A DNA stretch of 64,000 nt from contig VXCM01000446.1 in NCBI GenBank assembly GCA_014773175.1, positions 124,001 through 188,000 on the forward strand, in the 5' to 3' direction. How positions within the stretch are numbered: position 1 is the stretch's first letter; each line of letters starts with the position of its first letter. This document shows positions 51,800 through 63,155 of this stretch, piece after piece. The notes beneath the pieces were generated by a model, which was given only the letters and a program-made list of their open reading frames with translations, ran no database searches and was not told the DNA's origin. Source of the DNA: Lucifuga dentata (Eukaryota > Chordata > Actinopteri > Ophidiiformes > Bythitidae). Position numbers and translations under genes: made by a program.

Positions 51800-52396
51800 C
51801 TATTAAACAAACATCCACTATTTTGTTGCTTTGTGTTTTTTGAATACATCCCAGCTTCTCTTTTACTGCCTTTTCTAATGACTTCTCTCTCTCTCTCTCT
51901 CCTTTTTTTCCTATCACTCTTTCATTGACCTTCTTGTGCCAAGGTGATTGTGTCTCTTTATGTAAAAAACACTGACTTGTGTCAGAGCTTATGAAGAAGG
52001 TGTTATAACCGCCGCCCGCCTCCTTCCCTCCTGCGCCCAAATCCATATCATTCGGCTACCGTTGGCTTGAAAAGCTCAAACAGCTCATATGGGCCTGACC
52101 TTCAGCCCTGCACCCCCACTGCCTCTTATATCTCAGCAGCTACAGTGCGTCTAAACATTAACTCTGGAGACTGGGCACAGTTTAGTCTAATGGAGCTAGT
52201 CTGAGTGTGTATGAGTGTGTGTGTGTGTAAATATGTGTGGTCTTAGCCACCTGTTATGTAAGTCTGTATGAGGAAATTGACTGGAAAGTGTAGCGTTTTA
52301 CTCTCTGGCAGTGGGAGTCGTTGGCTTCTGTTACGAATTGATATCCTGAGCAGCACATAGACAGATGCAGAAAGAAGCGCAAAGCTGCTGAAATCC
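47046..52396 (+). other. Long stretch without a recognised gene
   Basis: It contains a CT-rich tract (about 47700-47820), short CA/TG runs (47949-47966, 48127-48159, 50373-50390), a 64-bp duplicate around the N at 48652 and homopolymers at 49254-49268 and 50044-50059. Open frames are short and low complexity, and none has a convincing splice context or recognisable protein. Confidence 0.55.
51760..51797 (+). repeat. CA microsatellite
   Basis: An uninterrupted CA run in non-coding DNA. Confidence 0.93.
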
Positions 52397-53545
52397 TTAA
52401 AGGGCAAAACGGGCGACTTTACATGTTTGAGTCCAGTATATACAACTGGCATAAATGTTATGTTACTGACAACCATTTCCTAAAATAGCAGTAAATTTTA
52501 GATTTTTTTCTTATCTTCCAGACTGCCATTGGTTTCTATGATGGTGTATTAGGGCCATATAAGATGAAAAAGAAAAAAAAAAAAAAAAAANGATTATTTC
52601 AAATTTCAAAAACTCACAAATTTGCGAACTTGCAAGAATTTGCAAGATTTGCAATTCGATGATTTTGCACACACGAAATGCACAAGTATTTCTTTATTGC
52701 TAAATCCATTGGAAAAGTATAATTTAATAAGATGATTTACTGCAGGTATAGTCACAATTGAGGCGGTTCAATTCTCTTTCTCATTATTTTCCCTTTTTCA
52801 TTATTAAAAAAAAAATCATTTAAAAAAAAAATTATTCATAATCACACACAAAAAAATAATTTTCATGATTTTTTTTCAGGTTTTAAAGTTGCAAATCTGC
52901 CAGTTTAAAAACTTGCAAATTTGTGAGTTTTTAAACTACTGAATTCCTGAGTTTTTTTTGCAAGTACATGACTTTATTAAGTGATAATTTTCCAATGGAT
53001 TTAGCAATAAAGAAATACTTGTGCTTTTAGTGCAAAATCATCAAATTATTATAAGCATACAGACTTTTAAAACTGGCAAATTTTTGAGTTTTAAAACTTG
53101 AAATAATGCCCCCCCNAAAAAAAAAAAAAAAAAAAGATCTTGTAGAGACGCCCTTGAAATGCTCTTGGGATACATAATCCAGCACAGTGAACACTGTGTC
53201 TCTTTAGTTTTTTGTGGAAGTAACTTTATCTAACCAGTCCATCACAGAGCTACAAGGAAGACAGTGTATGTCTTCACAAGGAAATTCAGTCCCAGGAGAA
53301 GACGGCTTTTTATAGAGAAATTAAAAATGACCATCCTTTTTACATTTGGTATTAGCGGACGAAACATTGAATTTTAAGATGGATGTATCACCTGAACATT
53401 TTTTTAAAGATTAGGGGATTTGGCTAAATAACAGGAAAACTAAAATACAGTTTTATGTTTTGGAAACTGATGTGGGTGATGTAATGTGTATGTGGATAGT
53501 ATTTATTGGGCTAAAACATGCAAAATCACCAGTATGGTCCTTTAA
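52397..53545 (-). mobile_element. TTAA-bounded transposon, copy 9, interrupted by a second element
   Basis: The outer ends carry TTAA and diverged versions of the family's terminal repeats (CATGTTTGAGTCC on the left, GGCTAAAACATG on the right). The core is split at about 52560 and resumes at about 53138 around a different inverted-repeat element. Confidence 0.78.
52592..53115. mobile_element. Second inverted-repeat element nested in copy 9
   Basis: Arms of about 130 bp mirror each other: CACAAGTATTTCTTTATTGC (52680-52699) recurs as its reverse complement at about 53004-53023, as do ATTTCAA and GATGATTTTGC blocks. Each edge meets an N and an A-run (52591, 53116), so the exact ends are lost. 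Non-coding. Confidence 0.75.
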
Positions 53546-54436
53546 TGTCTCTACCATAGCTGCTTAGCTGCACTGTTGGTGAGAAAATAAACTCAGGGTG
53601 CACAAGCACCTGTCATACTGGCACAGCCTGACCAGAGTCTCTTCAGCACTTCTGGGACCCACCAGCCATATTGCTGTGCACCTGCACCAGTGAGCCCACA
53701 TCCACAGTGAAGCCCACATCCAGAGTGAGCTGTGCCACCTGCAGCGTGGGGCCGGTCTTCGCAGGGAGTGATTCACAGTCTTGGAGCCGGCATGTGAGCA
53801 GCTGTTCTTTCAGCCTGATATGAACACAGTTGAAGCTTTGTGTCTGCTGAAGAAAAGAACTACTTTTCAAAAGTGTGACGTAAAAGTCCTCTGTGTCACT
53901 GAGTCTGGGGACGTTTTGGGTCAAGTCATATTAATGTATGTGAAAGGTGTCACGTACCACATAGAAAATGACTGATAAAGGCATTATGTTAAACGGCTAC
54001 ATGATCAGATTTGCTTTATCTTGCTGGCTCTCATTCTTACTTGCTCGACTGTGACACGTTATCAAGGCTGTGGTACTCTGGTATCCTTTCCTACCTGGTC
54101 CATAACTTCAGATCAAGACAACCATATGAGGGCGAGATTTTTTATTCTCCGTTATTCTCCTTATCTGCATAATGAATTAATGAATTTTATTACTTTGAGC
54201 AGTAAGAAATTAATCTTATTCTATATTCCTGTAATCCCAGATGTTGTTTTAACTCAAAGAATTTAGTTAATTGTACCCAACATATTTCATATATGATCTA
54301 ATGATTTTGAGTTAGTTGTGCTTTTTGGATATTTTTTTTAATTCAGTTAGAGTTTTTGAGTTGAATCAACTTAAGTAAGTTTAGTTTTGCACATTGCTAT
54401 TAGCAAAGCACAAACTTATTGCTTAAAGTAGAATCT
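53546..54436. other. No recognised gene; possible decayed coding fragment
   Basis: A GC-richer island at about 53590-53830 reads on the minus strand as protein-like sequence (VAQLTLDVGFTVDVGSLVQ), interrupted by a frameshift. I do not recognise it. The remainder is AT-rich. Confidence 0.3.
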
Positions 54437-54537
54437 TGGTGGCTCAGTAGTTAACTCTGTTGCCTCCCAGCAAGAAGGTCCTGGGTTTGAGGCCGACCGG
54501 GTCCTTTCTGTGTAGAGTGTGCATGTTCTCCTGTGCC
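54437..54537 (+). mobile_element. tRNA-like SINE fragment
   Basis: TGGCTCAGTAGTTAACTC resembles a polymerase III A box and GGGTTTGAGGCC a B box. They are followed by TCCTTTCTGTGTAGAGTGTG and GCATGTTCTCCTGTG, the phrasing of a common fish SINE (recalled). It is inserted in AT-rich repeat-like DNA. Confidence 0.6.
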
Positions 54538-54723
54538 GAACATATACTTTTTTGTTTGTTCAACAATGCATAATTTAACTTTTTTAAGGCGAGTTAACCA
54601 TGCAATATTAGTTCATTGTATCTAAACATTTGGGGCTTTTCTATTGAGAATCCTAGGTTGATTGAAATATACTTTTATGTTTGTCCAACAATGCATAACT
54701 TAACTTTTTTAGGGCAACGAGTT
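54537..54723 (+). repeat. Imperfect direct repeat, about 60 bp, spaced about 127 bp
   Basis: A block starting ATATACTTTTTTGTTTGTTC and ending GCGAGTTA (54541-54597) recurs with a few changes at 54667-54723. A poly-T block follows and the region ends near TTACAGTGTA, suggesting a decayed DNA transposon. Confidence 0.6.
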
Positions 54724-55240
54724 ACCCTGCTTTTTTTTTTTTTTTTTTTTTAAGTTGAATGAACTTATCAGGGCTTACAGTGTATGCTATATATTCAATC
54801 TAATGTATATGCATCAAGATGACCTCAGAGGTCACTGGTATTTGATTTGCCCCATGACCACTGGGGGGCGGTATGGTATTAACCGACCCGATCCCAGGTA
54901 CCTCAAGTCGCTTTTTCCCTAAAATCCACAGTACAACAACTCACCCGAATGACCCAAATCTTCATCAAATGCACCGTGAGTCACAGTAGCTTTGGCGGAC
55001 ATTTTCTCCATTGTCCTGTACTTAGAAAGAACAATGGAAACACAATCCATTGTCTACGAAGTTTACAAAACGAGCTCTGTTTTGGGATAATTTTAACCTT
55101 TTTTTCCCCAGACAGCAAAATCAGCGATTATCAAAAGGGTATAGTGGCATATAAACTGACTGTTTCCAGAAAAAGGCAAACTTGTCCAGTAATTTGGCTG
55201 ACCAGAGGGTACATTAGGTCAAATATAGAGACACATACAC

Positions 55241-55242
<2 letters not shown>

Positions 55243-55285
<43 letters not shown>
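55243..55285 (+). repeat. GA microsatellite
   Basis: An uninterrupted GA run of about 20 units. Confidence 0.93.
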
Positions 55286-55287
<2 letters not shown>

Positions 55288-56023
55288 AAGAGGACAAGAT
55301 GTACAGAGCTCAGTCTGCATCTCATCAGTTCATAAATCACCTGTAGTTGACTTTCTGAACCTGCTGTGTCACATGACTACCTCTTCCATTTCCTCAGGTT
55401 AGCGTTCATTCCAGAGCCCAGCAGCAGCAGCTTTGAAACACTTTCAAAGGAAATCTCTGATAAGTTCTAATCTCTCATCTTGATAATTATTCCACCAAAC
55501 ATCAGATTCTTGCCACTTTAACTACTTTAAAGTTCTGAAAAATCTTTAGATCAAAGCAGGATGGAGAAATCTGCTGATTTACCACTCAGGCCAGTGATAT
55601 GGGAATTTAGGACAATGAAAATTAAATTTGAGAATGCAGCAAAAGTGAATAATGTCACTGAAATGTGTGATATTTATTAATCTGATCCTAGGTGGCAAGA
55701 ATGGAAATGCTGTTTAAATGGATTTATTGGAGTTAGTTGGGGATTTGAGAAAGGACAGCTGAGACAGAGGGTAGATTTCATTTGATCTGATGCTGAATTT
55801 CCTTCCTTCCTGTTGCAGTCTGTTTGTGGTCTGTCACAAACACACATACACAAACACACACATGTGCTTATGCATTTATTCATGTGTACAGTTTAACATC
55901 ATAGCCAGATAGAATAGAAGTTTCATTTTCAACGCCGATGGAAAATACGACAAGCATAAATTCACAAGACTACCTTAGCAATTAGACTGTCAAATATTTG
56001 ACTTTGTCATTGCAACCACCTGT

Positions 56024-56025
<2 letters not shown>

Positions 56026-56075
<50 letters not shown>
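56026..56075 (+). repeat. CA microsatellite, about 25 units
   Basis: The longest pure dinucleotide run in the window. Confidence 0.94.
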
Positions 56076-56076
<1 letters not shown>

Positions 56077-56150
56077 TAGTCTGATCTCCATTCCGTCCTT
56101 TGGCATATTTTGTCTCTACTACTTTTGTCTTTTGAGACAAAACTACTAGA

Positions 56151-57054
56151 TTAAAGGACATGCCAGTGATTTTGCATATTTGCATGCTTGAGCCCAATAA
56201 AATGCTACACTGTAAAATGTGACAAGTTGATCTTACTTAAAAAAAATCTAGGAAACCGATTGCCTTGAAAANACACTGTAAAATGTGACAAGTTGATCTT
56301 ACTTAAAAAAAATCTAGGAAACCGATTGCCTTGAAAAGACTATATAGTCTTAAGTTCAAGAAGACATAAAGTAAACATAACTTAAGACTAATAGTTATAT
56401 TTACTTAGNATATAGTCTTAAGTTCAAGAAGACATAAAGTAAACATAACTTAAGACTAATAGTTATATTTACTTAGTTTTTCAAGGCAATCGGTTTCCTA
56501 GATTTTTTTTTTTAAGATCAACTTGTCACATTTTACAGTGTGCCTGTAAACACGTTATGTTACTGCCAATTATTTTCCAAAACAGAAAAAAAGTATTTTA
56601 GTTTTTTGTGTCATTTTGCCAAATCCCCTAATCTTTTAAAATGGAATGTTCAGGTGATACACCCACCTTAAAATTCAATGTTTTGCTGCTAAAACTGATG
56701 CACGATTATAGACGGCACAATTGTTTTAATTTAATTTAATTGTAAAAGCCATCTCCTCCTGGGACTATATTCACTGGTGGAGAAATACTTTTCCCTCCAT
56801 GTTGGATCAGTTCATTTAAGTAACTTTGACAAAAAATTGTAAAAATGTGGTTTTGATGGATTATGTATCTCAAGCATGTTTGAAGACTCTACAAGTTGAT
56901 TTTAATAGCGTTCTGGAATGAAGTGAAACCAACGACAGTCTGGAAGGTTGGAAAAAATTCCAGAGTTTACCGCTCTGGTAGCCTGTTGTGGAAAATGGAA
57001 ATGTAATGTGCATGCAGGTTGTATTTATTGGGCTCAAACATGCAAAATCACGGG
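56151..57054 (+). mobile_element. TTAA-bounded transposon, copy 10, interrupted in its left repeat
   Basis: It starts TTAA AGGACATGCC with TTGAGCCCAATAAAATGC, is split by another inverted-repeat element at 56207-56541, and resumes CTGTAAACACGTTATG. The right terminal repeat (GGGCTCAAACATGCAAAATC) is present but decays before the final TTAA. The sequence is divergent, like copies 1 and 9. Confidence 0.75.
56207..56541. mobile_element. Short hairpin transposon nested in copy 10
   Basis: The left arm ACACTGTAAAATGTGACAAG is mirrored at the right end (CTTGTCACATTTTACAGTGT). The arms extend over about 65 bp including GGAAACCGATTGCC. Two Ns (56272, 56409) each create an exact local duplicate; without these the element is only about 200 bp. 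ACACTGTAAAA ends are common in fish DNA transposons. Confidence 0.8.
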
Positions 57055-60000
57055 TGCAAATTTAGCCTGGGCAGCATGTTTGTGTTGTTCATGCAGCTTA
57101 GCCAAATAAATTGCTTCCTAGTTTAGTAGTACGCAAAAAAAGAAAAATGTGTATTAAACTGAACTAAATTTAGGATTATATTTTGTAAGATTTCAAACCT
57201 ACATAGACAGAATTCAAACTGAACCCAACGACATCATGTCCAAATTACATCCAACATCCCACTGCTGCAGCATTACATCAGAGAAAACAGCGGCTACAAT
57301 GATGATGATAATGATGACGAAGATGATGCAGACCACTGCGGTAACTTTACTGCCTGAGCCAAAACCACTACCAAGACCCCGGTGGATATTTCAGACAGCA
57401 GCCCTCACCACTGCAGAATGTAGATAAACACATACCATTTAAGCTCCCAGTATAATCCTACATTCAACAAACCTTCCCTGGCAACACCGCCCCGCCAGTT
57501 TACACTGCTAAGTCACAATTACAGCGCCCCTAATTACTGGGTGACCTTTGTGTGTGTATGTAAGCGTGCTGAATGTGTGTGAGCATGCATATCTGTACAT
57601 CTGCCTGTGTCAGTGGGTGCAGGACAGCGTGGGTGGGTGTAGGCGGGATCTCTCAAATGCGTTCCTGCATGATTCCTGTTTCACCAAAAAAAGAGAAAAT
57701 AACAAATTTATGCTGCATAAAAGTCGAAGAGCATGGAAGAACAGGGTGGATATGACAAATCAATCGGCAGATGCCAGCCACTCTTTCTAAGAAAGTTCTT
57801 TCTCTCCCTCCTCCCTCCCTGCCAAAAGTCAGAGTTATATTTGGCTGGTGTCATTCCTCTCCGCCATGCTTTGTAGCTGGCCTTTCCCTCCTCTCTTTCC
57901 ACAGAATGGAGAAAGAAAAAGGTTGTTTTAGCAAGGCTGTGATTTTTAAAACCTGACTTATGTAAAATAAGTCCGTCATCAACAGTGGCATTGCTGTAGG
58001 ACGGATATAATACTAAAGGTCACAGATAGAAGGACAGAGTGTGAACATAAAGGGCGAGAGAGGCATGAGCAAATTAGATTGCTCAATGGATGCAAGGGAG
58101 GCGGAGGCATTAAATGATTAATGGATCAATAAAGAGCAAAACAACAGCAGACAATTACAAAGTAACTGGAGAAAAGAACAAGGAAGAGCATTTGTGAAAC
58201 AGAGAAGTGATTGCAGATTGGAAGTGGGTGAAAGGAAAGACAAAATGAGGGGTGACTCAGCTGAACGGCAAGGGTGTGTTCAAGATATATGCGAGGCAAA
58301 GAGGAAGAAAGAAACGTTGACTCTTGTTCACAAGTCTCCATGTTCACCTTGACCTTTTGCTATGTATTCCCTCTTAATGTTGCCATTTCAAACTGTGATC
58401 GTCCAAGAACACGATGATACACACACACTGGAGGCAAAGTTATAAATCATGCAGCCTTTTCTTTTTTTAATCTTGTTCCAAGTGCTGAGGATAAATGAAA
58501 ACCTGTGCATCTGCAAATATGTGTCCAGGTACAGCACAACAAACACACGTCACTCCCTACTCAACTGTGCACGTTATACACACTCAAACACATTTACACA
58601 CGTAATACAAACATCCATGACTACCCACACACACACACGCTTCGCATAAGAGGCTGTTGGTGGAGAGATATAGAGTTGAGAACGCTAATGTCACACCATG
58701 TGATTTCTGGCTCCCTTAAACTCGCTTTCTTTTGAAACCTGAGAAGCAACACTGACATTATCAGGGAGCAGCAGGGTTGGTAAGGAGAAATATGGAGTGG
58801 CAGAAACTGGAAGCAACAAAACCTGCAAGACTTAGCCGCAGGTGAAAGAACACCCGCCTGCACTGCTTTGATAGTGAATCATTCCATTGCAAACCTCACT
58901 GAACGGCCTCCCCGTGTGACTAACACATCCTGGCTTTTACTTCTTGGCGATGATGAACTATAAACAATGATCTGCGGCTCGGCCCACCTTGGCCTGCAGA
59001 AAGCTTCTGGTTTGTCTGCGGTCGGCTTCCGTTGAGCTGCCAATTGGGAGCACATGCCATTCCTAAGACCTCTGCAGGGCTGGAGGATCTGGTGACAGCG
59101 GCTCTTGGCTTACAGATACTCGATGCTAAAATGAGATACATTTAGGGCAGGCAAGTGGAGGAGGGGAAAAAGCAGGATGGGGGAGGAATGGGAGATATGA
59201 AGAGGGAGGAGGAAAAGGAGAGATAGTGGGCAAAGGAGGTGAGAAACAGCACGTGGGGCTGTGATGATCACGTGTCAGGAAAAGAAAGAGCTCTTATTTC
59301 ACGCAGAGAGATGCTGCTTTAGTAAAATACACAGCACTTCACTCTTTCTTAGTCCTCCTGTTGCTTATAATCTGACAGGTATATAAAGAGTTAAGATTCG
59401 GCTACTGGCTTTCATCTCCTGCTTCAGGTTGATTTAACATTGTTTATACAGTCTGTGTACACACTGCAGGATGTAAAATCCCATTAGTGCTCCCCTGATT
59501 GCTCATAGGTCGGTTCCACTCCAAGTACCTGACTTTTCTGATTTTCAAAAGGAAAAAAGTTGTAAAAGTTGATATAGGTTCACCTCGTGTTTACTACAAA
59601 AGGTATAAAGATATATTCTCCTTTAGATTAAAATGAAAAGTAACTGGGAAATAAGGAAACTTCACTGTAGTAAATGCTGCATGTATGCTCCACGTTTCAG
59701 CAGGAGCTTATATTTCAGACAATGTTTCACTCCTTACGCACTTTTCCCTGAATTTGATAAATATTTGATTTAGTCTTGGTTCTGGAAACATTGTGAGTGT
59801 GTTCGTGTGCGCAGTGTGTGTGTCCTCTTATCTATCTGTCCTTGAGCTTGAACCTGCCAAACAAACCTGCCTGCTAACAGCGAGAATGGAAGCATTCACG
59901 CTTTTCCCAAGTAGGAAATGCAGGGAATTTCTTGGATATTGTGTCCAAGTTAAGATACAGTTACAGCACTGAAAACATGATTCATATTCGTAGTATTTAG

Positions 60001-60113
60001 AAAAGATAAATCTATATAAAATTAATCACCTTCAGTTTTGTTACAGTAGACATAAACCCACAGCGATGCTACTGACATTAGATCCAAACTATTAGTCATG
60101 TATAATTACTCTC
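57055..60113. other. No recognised gene
   Basis: Unique AT-rich to average sequence with short CA/TG runs and purine-rich patches (59155-59235). Frames are short and not protein-like. Confidence 0.55.
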
Positions 60114-60706
60114 TTAAAGGACTATACCTGTCACAGTTCTGCATGTCTGATCAGCTACTCACCTGCAATTTCTGCCTGACTGGTCTTCAGCTACTCACCT
60201 GCCATTTCTGCCTGCCTGGTCTTCAGCTCCTCACCTCAGTTCATCAGCCTGATTCATTTCAGGTTTGGACACTGTCACTAATTGGCACCAATCAGGCATG
60301 GATTTAAGCCCCAGTCTCACACTCACCCTTTGCCAGATTGTTCTTAGCTATCCTCGATGCAAGACTCTCCAGCGTTCTTTTGTGGACTGACCTTCTGTTA
60401 CCAAACCTGCCTGTCTTGGACTATTCTGCTCGTCGCCCCCCTGGTTATCACTTCTGCCTTCTGTCCCCGACTCTGATTCCAGTCTCTGCGTTTGAACTCT
60501 TTGTTTGACTGTGTCAGTGTGGGCACTTTGTCCTGCCAGTTTTTCTGCCTGCCTCTGTGTTGGACTGAGAGCTCTATTAAAGAACTTTACTTGTCAGAGT
60601 TGTACTGTGTGCTGCATTTGGGTCCAAACCCCACCCGTCACAGTACCATCTATTTTGCATGTTTGAGCCAAATATATTCAATTTTCATACATGTTACGTT
60701 AGTAAC
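60114..60706 (+). mobile_element. TTAA-bounded transposon, copy 11, split by an LTR
   Basis: TTAAAGGACTATACC (60114-60128) and ATCTATTTTGCATG onward (60648-60706) are consecutive parts of the family's left terminal repeat, separated by the 514-bp LTR. The copy stops at about 60706 where LINE sequence begins. Confidence 0.78.
60129..60642 (+). mobile_element. Solo LTR inserted in copy 11
   Basis: It starts TGTCACAG and ends CCCGTCACA (TG...CA). It is bounded by ATACC on the left and GTACC on the right: a target duplication of TACC, or five bases with one mismatch. It holds an ATTAAA signal (about 60579) and a 36-bp tandem repeat near its left end. No internal retroelement genes adjoin it, so it is a solo LTR, probably Gypsy-like. 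Confidence 0.72.
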
Positions 60707-60715
60707 GTATGAAAC

Positions 60716-61741
60716 ATGTATAAGTTTTTCAAAAGTTTTCGGTAAGTTACACACTAGGAAGGCCACAGGGCCTGATGGGATCTCAGCTTTTCTATTAAAA
60801 ACATTTGCAGAAGAACTGAGCCCTGCCTGGTGTCCCTTGTACCAGTTATCAATTGACTTAGGTTCTATCCCAACAATCTGGAAGAGGGCAATTGTTACAC
60901 CAGTCCCAAAAAAGCCATGTTCACGGGAAAACAACGATTTCAGGCCAGTAGCTGTAACTTCAGTAGTTATGAAATCTCTGGAATGTATTATTGTTGGAAG
61001 ATTGCATGATGATGTCAATTCAGTGTTAGACCCATATCAATTAGCATACAAAAATAACAGGAACACCAGTGAACACCACTTGATTTTAAAACATCTTGAA
61101 AATCATACGTCTTATGTAAGACTGTTGTTTATAGATTTTAGTTNCACTTGATTTTAAAACATCTTGAAAATCATACGTCTTATGTAAGACTGTTGTTTAT
61201 AGATTTTAGTTCAGCCTTTAATACGATGTTGCCACAAGTTCTTTTAGGGAAATTAAAACAAATGGAGGTTAATCCCTACATTATAAAATGGTACCACTCC
61301 TTCCTGGTAGATAGGCAGCAACAAGTTAAAGTAAACTTGACCTTGTCAGATCTGCAGACAATAAGTGTGAGAGCCCCTCAGGGGTGTATTAGCTCGCCTC
61401 TCCTCTGTACGTTGTACACAAACGACTGCAGAAATCAAAATGAGAATAATTACATCATTAAATTTTCAGATGACACTGTCATACTCAGTTTACTGGAACA
61501 GGGGAGCGATGCGAGCCTCTACAAAGCTGAGACTGAAAAGTTTGTTGAGTGGTGTGATACATGTAATCTGTTACTCAATGTGAAAAAAACGAAAGAAATG
61601 GTGTTGGAGCCTAAATCAGTCGGTGAATGTGAGCCAATCTCTATTAAGGGAGAAATAATTGAATAGGTACCACAGTACAAGTACTTAGGTGTGATTTTCG
61701 ACCAGAGTCTGTGTTGGATGGGTCATGTTGAATATGTATGT
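60716..61741 (+). pseudogene. 5'-truncated LINE reverse transcriptase fragment
   Basis: Reverse-transcriptase blocks appear in order: TRKATGPDGIS, VTPVPKK, FRPVAVTSVVMKSLE, QLAYKNNRNT, LFIDFSSAFNT, APQGCISSPLLCTLYTND, IIKFSDDTVILSLL, LNVKKTKEMVLE and YKYLGVIFD. The order and wording suit an L2/CR1/Rex1-type non-LTR element. The endonuclease half is missing. The frame is broken at the N at 61144, where about 67 bp is duplicated exactly (probably assembly), and by a genuine TAG at about 61664. The catalytic FADD box reads FSDD. It is cut off at the N at 61742. Non-functional. Confidence 0.88.
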
Positions 61742-61742
61742 N

Positions 61743-62784
61743 GTTAGGGTTGAATGTAGAATGGATGTGTGTATGGAACAGCACCCCGATGCCCAAGCCA
61801 AATTTCTCCATGGAGACAAAGTTGACCTTTGAACCCAATTTCTCACATTCACATTATTTTAAATAACAAAATACAAAAACAACCAATTTCATCTGAAAGT
61901 CTCTTCAGGCTTGCATCATCAGCAACTTATAGCTGCAGATTATATGTTGATATTTAAAAAAAAAAAAAACATCCAATTTTTAAATTTTTTTATTTCACTG
62001 GGTGTCCAGTAGCCCACTCATCCTCATTCCTAGTCCGTGGGAGCCATAGCACTGCATATGTTCCATCTCTTGCCTTGCTCTAATGCTGCATTCAGTGCAC
62101 ACTTGGAACTCAGAATTTCCAACCTCAGACTGGGAAAAGAAAAAGAAAACACCCCCTGAACTCGTAATGCTTACTTGGAAAATCATGCAAGGCATCAACC
62201 CCAATTTCAGTGACATTATTTCAATATGGTTGCTCACATGGTAAATAGTAATTTCTTTATTTCTAACTAAACTTTTAGAGGCATTTCCTTCAAATTAGTC
62301 AGCATGCAGACATGAACAGGTTAAACATATAATACTGGCAATGCAATAGCTATTTAGGAAAGAATTCATAATGTTAAAACTTAGCTTTTTTTGTTCTGAG
62401 AGAGCAAACAAACCAAAAATTTTCATGGAGGCTCAAATGTGCGATGGTCACAAATAACATAATTTCTGAGCTACAGTGAATGCAGCATAACCTCACCTTG
62501 ATCATCTGGTTGAAGAAGGCACCAACTCGGATCAAGCGTACACCTGGTTTAGCTGTTCAGGTGTGAAAGCAGAACAAGAAAAATAAAAAAAAATGCAGCG
62601 CTGTGACTCCTGAGGACAGGAATGAGGATGAGGGCAAGAGCCAAACGATGTCTTGAGTCATGATGAGATTTCACTTTTCAAATATTCTATGTACTGACTG
62701 ATGCTGATGTGTGCAAGTAAAGATTTCTGTTTTAAACATGTAATTTGAATTATGTCAGAGATTTATTTAGCCCACTATCCTCAG
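61743..62784. other. No recognised gene
   Basis: AT-rich sequence after the LINE break. The CAGCACCCCGATGCCC patch (about 61780) and an A-run (61957-61969) are the only distinctive points. Confidence 0.5.
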
Positions 62785-63155
62785 GCAAAAGTCTGAGACC
62801 ACACTGAAAATCTGTGATGTTTTCCATGTAAATCTGGAAATAATCAGAAAGTCTGACATCACAAGAAGCTCTTTGGAACATTTTCACATCATGCTGGGAT
62901 AACTCGGCTCATCAGGTTTTGCACAAACTTGTGGAGTCCATGCCAGCGGGAGTGATGCTGTCATTAAAGCAAAAGGAGGGCGTACCAGATACTAAGATAT
63001 TCTGATGTTCATGTACATTTTTCAAAGATTCAACTTTTCACTCAAATTGTTAAGATGATATTATCATTTGTAATGAAAAATCTTGTATTAAATTCAAAAA
63101 GAATGCAAAATAGAAGCATTTTCACAGCGGTCTCAGACTTTTGGACCCCACTGTA
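62785..63155 (+). mobile_element. Internally deleted Tc1/mariner-type relic
   Basis: CAAAAGTCTGAGACCAC near the left end is mirrored by GTCTCAGACTTTTGGACCCC at the right, which ends CACTGTA at a TA. Between them AAACTTGTGGAGTCCATGCC (about 62928-62947) encodes KLVESMP, the conserved tail of Tc1-type transposases. Most of the transposase gene is deleted and the rest is frame-damaged. Confidence 0.78.

Larger units (their letters stand above)
54790..56150. other. No recognised gene
   Basis: Contains the GA microsatellite (55243-55285) and the CA microsatellite (56026-56075). Otherwise it is featureless AT-rich DNA. Confidence 0.55.
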
